Shown: positions 6,826 to 9,806 of the stretch, one piece after another
Layout of the letters: the number at the start of each line of letters is the position of its first letter
Position numbering within the stretch: position 1 is the first letter of the stretch
Source: an uncultured Lachnospiraceae bacterium
GTDB lineage: Bacteria; Bacillota_A; Clostridia; Lachnospirales; Lachnospiraceae
Reading direction: 5' to 3'
NCBI GenBank assembly: GCA_910585655.1
Contig: CAJUFW010000038.1
Location: 12,299 to 22,104 of the forward strand
Length of the DNA stretch: 9,806 nt
Notes under the pieces: generated by a model
Database searches by the model: none
The model's input: only the letters and a program-made list of their open reading frames with translations
Told to the model about the DNA's origin: nothing
Translations under genes and position numbers: made by a program

Positions 6826-8648
6826 GCGCTTGCCTCCTCCCGGTAATATTTTCCCTGTACGGTAAACATATGGTAATATGCTCCCTGTTTTGCCATCAGT
6901 TCCTCATGGTTCCCATATTCCGCCAGCCCATTGCCGTCAAACAGGGCAATTTTATCGCAAAATTTTGTACTGGAAAGCCGATGAGAAATATAAACAGCCG
7001 TTTTCCCGGAAACCAGTTCGTCAAAATTTTGATAAATTTCCGCCTCTGCCAACGCGTCCAATGCCGCTGTCGGCTCATCTAAGATTACCATATTGGCGTC
7101 CTTATATAACGCCCGCGCAATCATCAGCTTCTGCGCCTCTCCGCCGGAAAACTGCGTTCCGTTTTCATCAATCACCTTTAAGAGCATCTGATCCGTTCCT
7201 TTCTCAAAGCCCCGGATTTTCTCTCCTAACCCGACACGATCCAGACAGTCCCAAAGCCTTACCTGATCGATATTTTTTGCAGTACATGCCACGTTTTCGC
7301 CAATGGTAAATGCCACGGGTACGATATCCTGGAACACAACGGAAAACATCTTAAAATACTCCTGACGGTTAAATTCTTTTTGCGGAATTCCATTGACTAA
7401 AATCTCCCCCTCCGTCGGTTCAAACAACCCGGTCATCAGCTTCACCAAGGTACTTTTCCCGGCTCCGTTGATCCCGACAATCGCCAGCTTTTCTCCGCTG
7501 TGTATCGTAAAATTGAGATTTTCAAAAATATTTTTCTCTGTCCCCGGATACCGGAACGTCACATTTTTAAATTCTATCTCCAAAGTATCCACAAGCGCTT
7601 CTTTTTTCCCGCCCGTTATCCCCAAATCCGCGTCCAAAAACCGATAGTATTCACTGACATACTGCCCTTCCTTGTGGATAAAGGCTATACTTTCTGAAAA
7701 TAGCGCCAGAAGTGCCGCCAGGCTTAACACTGCCGACAGATACATGGAAAAATCCGCAATCGACAATCCATGCAGAACCCCATAAATCAGGCATCCATAT
7801 GTCAAAAGATCGCTGATAAGTGCCGCGCCCAATGCCAAAAAGCCAAGTACAAACGCCCGGTTCTGAATCAAGCGGATAATATTCACATAACGTCCAATCT
7901 CCAGGTTATAATTATCAATCACTCGTTTTTCAAAGCCAAACAGCCTGATTTCCTTTCCAAAGGAAAAATCATAGGTCGTCTTATAATAATAATAGCCACG
8001 TCGTTCTGCCTTGCCCATCTCCTCCCGTTTGGAATACTGATAGGCATTGGCACGGTTCTGTACCCATAACCCTACTAAGATATTGCCTGCTAACCCCAGT
8101 AAAATCAGCGGATTCGCAATTCCTACCAGTACTGCCAAAATAAGAATCGAAAGTACCTGAGCAGGCAGATCATACAGCTTATGATAAATACCTTCCACAC
8201 CATTATCATTTGTACTGGTGGCAGTAAACGCCATCTGATATTGGTCTAAAAAATGGGCGTCCTCCCGATATTTATAATCCATCGTCATCAAACGGTCAAA
8301 CGTCACTGCCAGACAATTCAGACGCAGCATGGACACTGCATTATAGTCCCGATCGTGAATGAATTTCTGCAAAAAAGCAAATAGCCCAGCCGCTAAAAAA
8401 TAAGCCAGCACAATTCCCCCGATTTGCAACGCCGCGATTTCTGCTCCTGATATTCCCTGACCTGTCTGTCCTGCCGAACGTTCCAGCACCCCAATCAGCA
8501 GCTTTGGCAACAGCACTGCAAAAAACGGATAAATCCCTGCTATCACCATATAGCAAAACGACTTCCCAAACAATCCCTTGTTTTCCCTCCAGGCATTGTG
8601 AAGCATCCTCTTTAATGTCTCCCCCAACGGGTATTTTTTTTCTTTCAT
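6822..8648 (-). CDS. ABC exporter half-transporter, first subunit (permease + ATPase)
   Basis: A 608-aa half-transporter: six predicted membrane helices in about residues 30-325, then an ATPase domain from about 355. Motifs are Walker A G-I-N-G-A-G-K-S-T (392-400), Q-loop Q440, a signature reading F-S-G-G-E (500-504) instead of LSGGQ, Walker B ILDEP with D524 and catalytic E525, and H-loop H556. The key catalytic residues are present, so it should be active despite the variant signature. ATG 8648-8646 has GGAAG seven bases upstream. It follows the ArsR-like gene by 40 nt and overlaps the second ABC gene by 4 nt. The two proteins are similar in layout but clearly diverged, as is usual for a heterodimeric exporter. 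The substrate is not known; control by the upstream regulator is inferred from gene order. Confidence 0.94.
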   Translation of the reverse strand: MKEKKYPLGETLKRMLHNAWRENKGLFGKSFCYMVIAGIYPFFAVLLPKLLIGVLERSAGQTGQGISGAEIAALQIGGIVLAYFLAAGLFAFLQKFIHDRDYNAVSMLRLNCLAVTFDRLMTMDYKYREDAHFLDQYQMAFTATSTNDNGVEGIYHKLYDLPAQVLSILILAVLVGIANPLILLGLAGNILVGLWVQNRANAYQYSKREEMGKAERRGYYYYKTTYDFSFGKEIRLFGFEKRVIDNYNLEIGRYVNIIRLIQNRAFVLGFLALGAALISDLLTYGCLIYGVLHGLSIADFSMYLSAVLSLAALLALFSESIAFIHKEGQYVSEYYRFLDADLGITGGKKEALVDTLEIEFKNVTFRYPGTEKNIFENLNFTIHSGEKLAIVGINGAGKSTLVKLMTGLFEPTEGEILVNGIPQKEFNRQEYFKMFSVVFQDIVPVAFTIGENVACTAKNIDQVRLWDCLDRVGLGEKIRGFEKGTDQMLLKVIDENGTQFSGGEAQKLMIARALYKDANMVILDEPTAALDALAEAEIYQNFDELVSGKTAVYISHRLSSTKFCDKIALFDGNGLAEYGNHEELMAKQGAYYHMFTVQGKYYREEASA

Positions 8649-8688
8649 CCTTCCACTTCCTTTTTGATTTTCTCCTTTTTTGTCGCTG

Positions 8689-9787
8689 TTACACCTCTTC
8701 TGCCATCTGTCGGAACGTATCTGCGATTTGCGCTAACTGTCGTTGATTCACCGTATAATGAATGATCTTTTTTTCTGTCTCTCTCACCTCCATCTGCAGC
8801 AAATTTGCTTCCATTAGGACAGAAATATGATGGGAAACAGTAGCCGGAGTCAAGCCGATTTCTTTTGATAACTCCTGCAAATACATTTTTCCCTTTTGTA
8901 GTGCCAACTCTAAAATCCGGCAACGGCTCCCATCCCCCAAAGCCTTACAAACGGCTTGTATCTCAGTCATAGAAAGCAGCCCCTTTTCCGCTTGACCGGA
9001 CACTAGCTTTTGAACAAACATTCCGACTTCCATCATAAAAACTTGCCGGTTTTCCTCTCCCTCCCAATCTCCCCAATCATGATAAGAAATTCCATTGTAA
9101 CGGAAGACAGACAAATGCACCGAAAGCTCCTTTAGTTCCTCTAACGAAAGTTTCAGACCGGAATTTCCCTCTCCGATTAGTCTCTGCAGCCCTTCTCCCT
9201 CCGTCCTCTGCCTCATCTCCTCATACAAATCTTTTATCAAATCAAAATACTTTTTTAACAGATCCGCCATCTTTTCTGCCGTTTTCTGAAACTCCCGGTA
9301 AAACTCCTCCTGATTCAGATACAAATACACCAGACGGTATTTCCAATCCATCGACACACTAAGTCTTTCCAAAAGTTCCGTCAGCTCCCGAACCGAATTA
9401 ATTCTTTTTGGAATTGTTGCCGTATTCTCTTCTCCCGCCTGAAGATTTCCCCCTTCTGATAAAAGGAAATTTAATACCCAGCCAATCAGCTTACTTGTTC
9501 TGCGTAGCTGTTCCTCCTCCCTTTTTTCCTTCGTCCCCCATTTGACTACTTTCCCGGGACGCTTCTTATCTTCAAATAAAATGGTCGCCCCATGAAAAAC
9601 AGCATAGCAAAGGTACTTATCCTCCTTATCCCAATAAATACGTAGCGCCTTATTTTCCTGTAAAAGCTTTAAAAGCCCTGGCAGCACTGCGTCCCGATAA
9701 GCCCGATATGGAGCAACCAACATCTCTAACTCCTGCTTACTCATCCCGAATTTCTCCGGATGACTCATAATCTGATCCATATCCTGA
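8689..9787 (-). CDS. ArsR-type winged-helix regulator with long N-terminal domain (5' end probably cut)
   Basis: The frame is open to the right-hand adapter. The first ATG (9780-9778) gives 363 aa, but it lies only 7 bases from the edge, has no properly spaced ribosome binding site in view, and the codons above it are open, so the true start may lie outside. The C-terminal ~90 residues are an ArsR-type winged helix: CKALGDGSRCRILELAL opens the domain (about 278-294), and the recognition helix is near TPATVSHHISVL (311-322), followed by a beta-wing with K-K-I-I-H-Y. The ELCVCD-type metal site is absent, so it is probably not a metal sensor. The N-terminal ~270 residues are helical and charged, of the kind found in large ArsR relatives in Clostridia, and could sense a ligand. 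The ABC pair starts 40 nt downstream. It probably binds DNA as a dimer and may regulate its own operon. Confidence 0.85.
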
Positions 9788-9806
9788 AGATCGGAAGAGC
9801 GTCGTG
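9788..9806 (-). other. Illumina adapter, inverted partner of the left-end adapter
   Basis: AGATCGGAAGAGCGTCGTG is the reverse complement of the last 19 bases of the adapter at 6-38. Genomic sequence ends at 9787. Confidence 0.97.

Noticed and set aside
6878..7309. 143-codon plus-strand frame antisense to the ABC ATPase domain
   Set aside because: The Pro/Ser/Arg-rich composition is expected from the reverse complement of a conserved ATPase gene. There is no start signal or domain.
1..9806. CRISPR array, tRNA/rRNA, insertion sequence or prophage signals
   Set aside because: No regularly spaced repeats, tRNA-like cloverleaf, transposase motif or phage gene was recognised on either strand. The only inverted terminal sequence is the library adapter.

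Overview
The window reads as a piece of a low-to-mid GC Firmicutes chromosome, most likely a gut Clostridia/Lachnospiraceae-type bacterium. The reasons are AGGAGG-like ribosome binding sites before nearly every gene, canonical sigma-A promoters, and protein families typical of that group (AAA-ATPase-like/PD-(D/E)XK proteins, a pair of ~610-aa half ABC exporters, a MATE pump). The genus assignment is a guess. Both ends carry Illumina-type adapter sequence: 6-38, and its inverted partner at 9788-9806. The real insert is therefore about 39-9787, and the two outermost genes are cut by library construction, not by evolution.

Layout from left to right. (1) Minus strand, 39-563: the N-terminal third of an AAA-ATPase-like protein with its own strong promoter (604-632). 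(2) Minus-strand operon starting from a promoter at 3439-3467: a PII-like signalling protein (3023-3361), a CPA2-type cation/H+ antiporter (1851-3020), and an ADP-ribosylglycohydrolase of the DraG/ARH type (933-1850). The spacings are 2 nt and 0 nt. A 72-codon frame (657-875) follows, which looks like an internally deleted remnant of a larger protein. (3) Plus strand, from a divergent promoter at 3500-3528: a MATE-family multidrug/cation efflux pump (3578-4996). (4) Minus-strand operon entering from the right edge: an ArsR-type winged-helix regulator with a long N-terminal domain (8689 to at least 9780), then two half-size ABC exporters (6822-8648 and 4993-6825) overlapping by ATGA. The stop codons of the last ABC gene and the MATE gene overlap tail to tail.

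How the genes may work together. The ArsR-like protein probably controls the two ABC half-transporters, which look like a heterodimer. The PII-like protein is probably a ligand-sensing regulator of the antiporter encoded with it. The DraG-like hydrolase in the same transcript is the most intriguing partner, because PII proteins are known to bind DraG in nitrogen-fixing bacteria. No tRNA, rRNA, CRISPR array, insertion sequence or prophage gene was seen. Nearly all of the window is coding; the only non-coding stretches are about 564-656, 876-932, 3368-3577 and 8649-8688.
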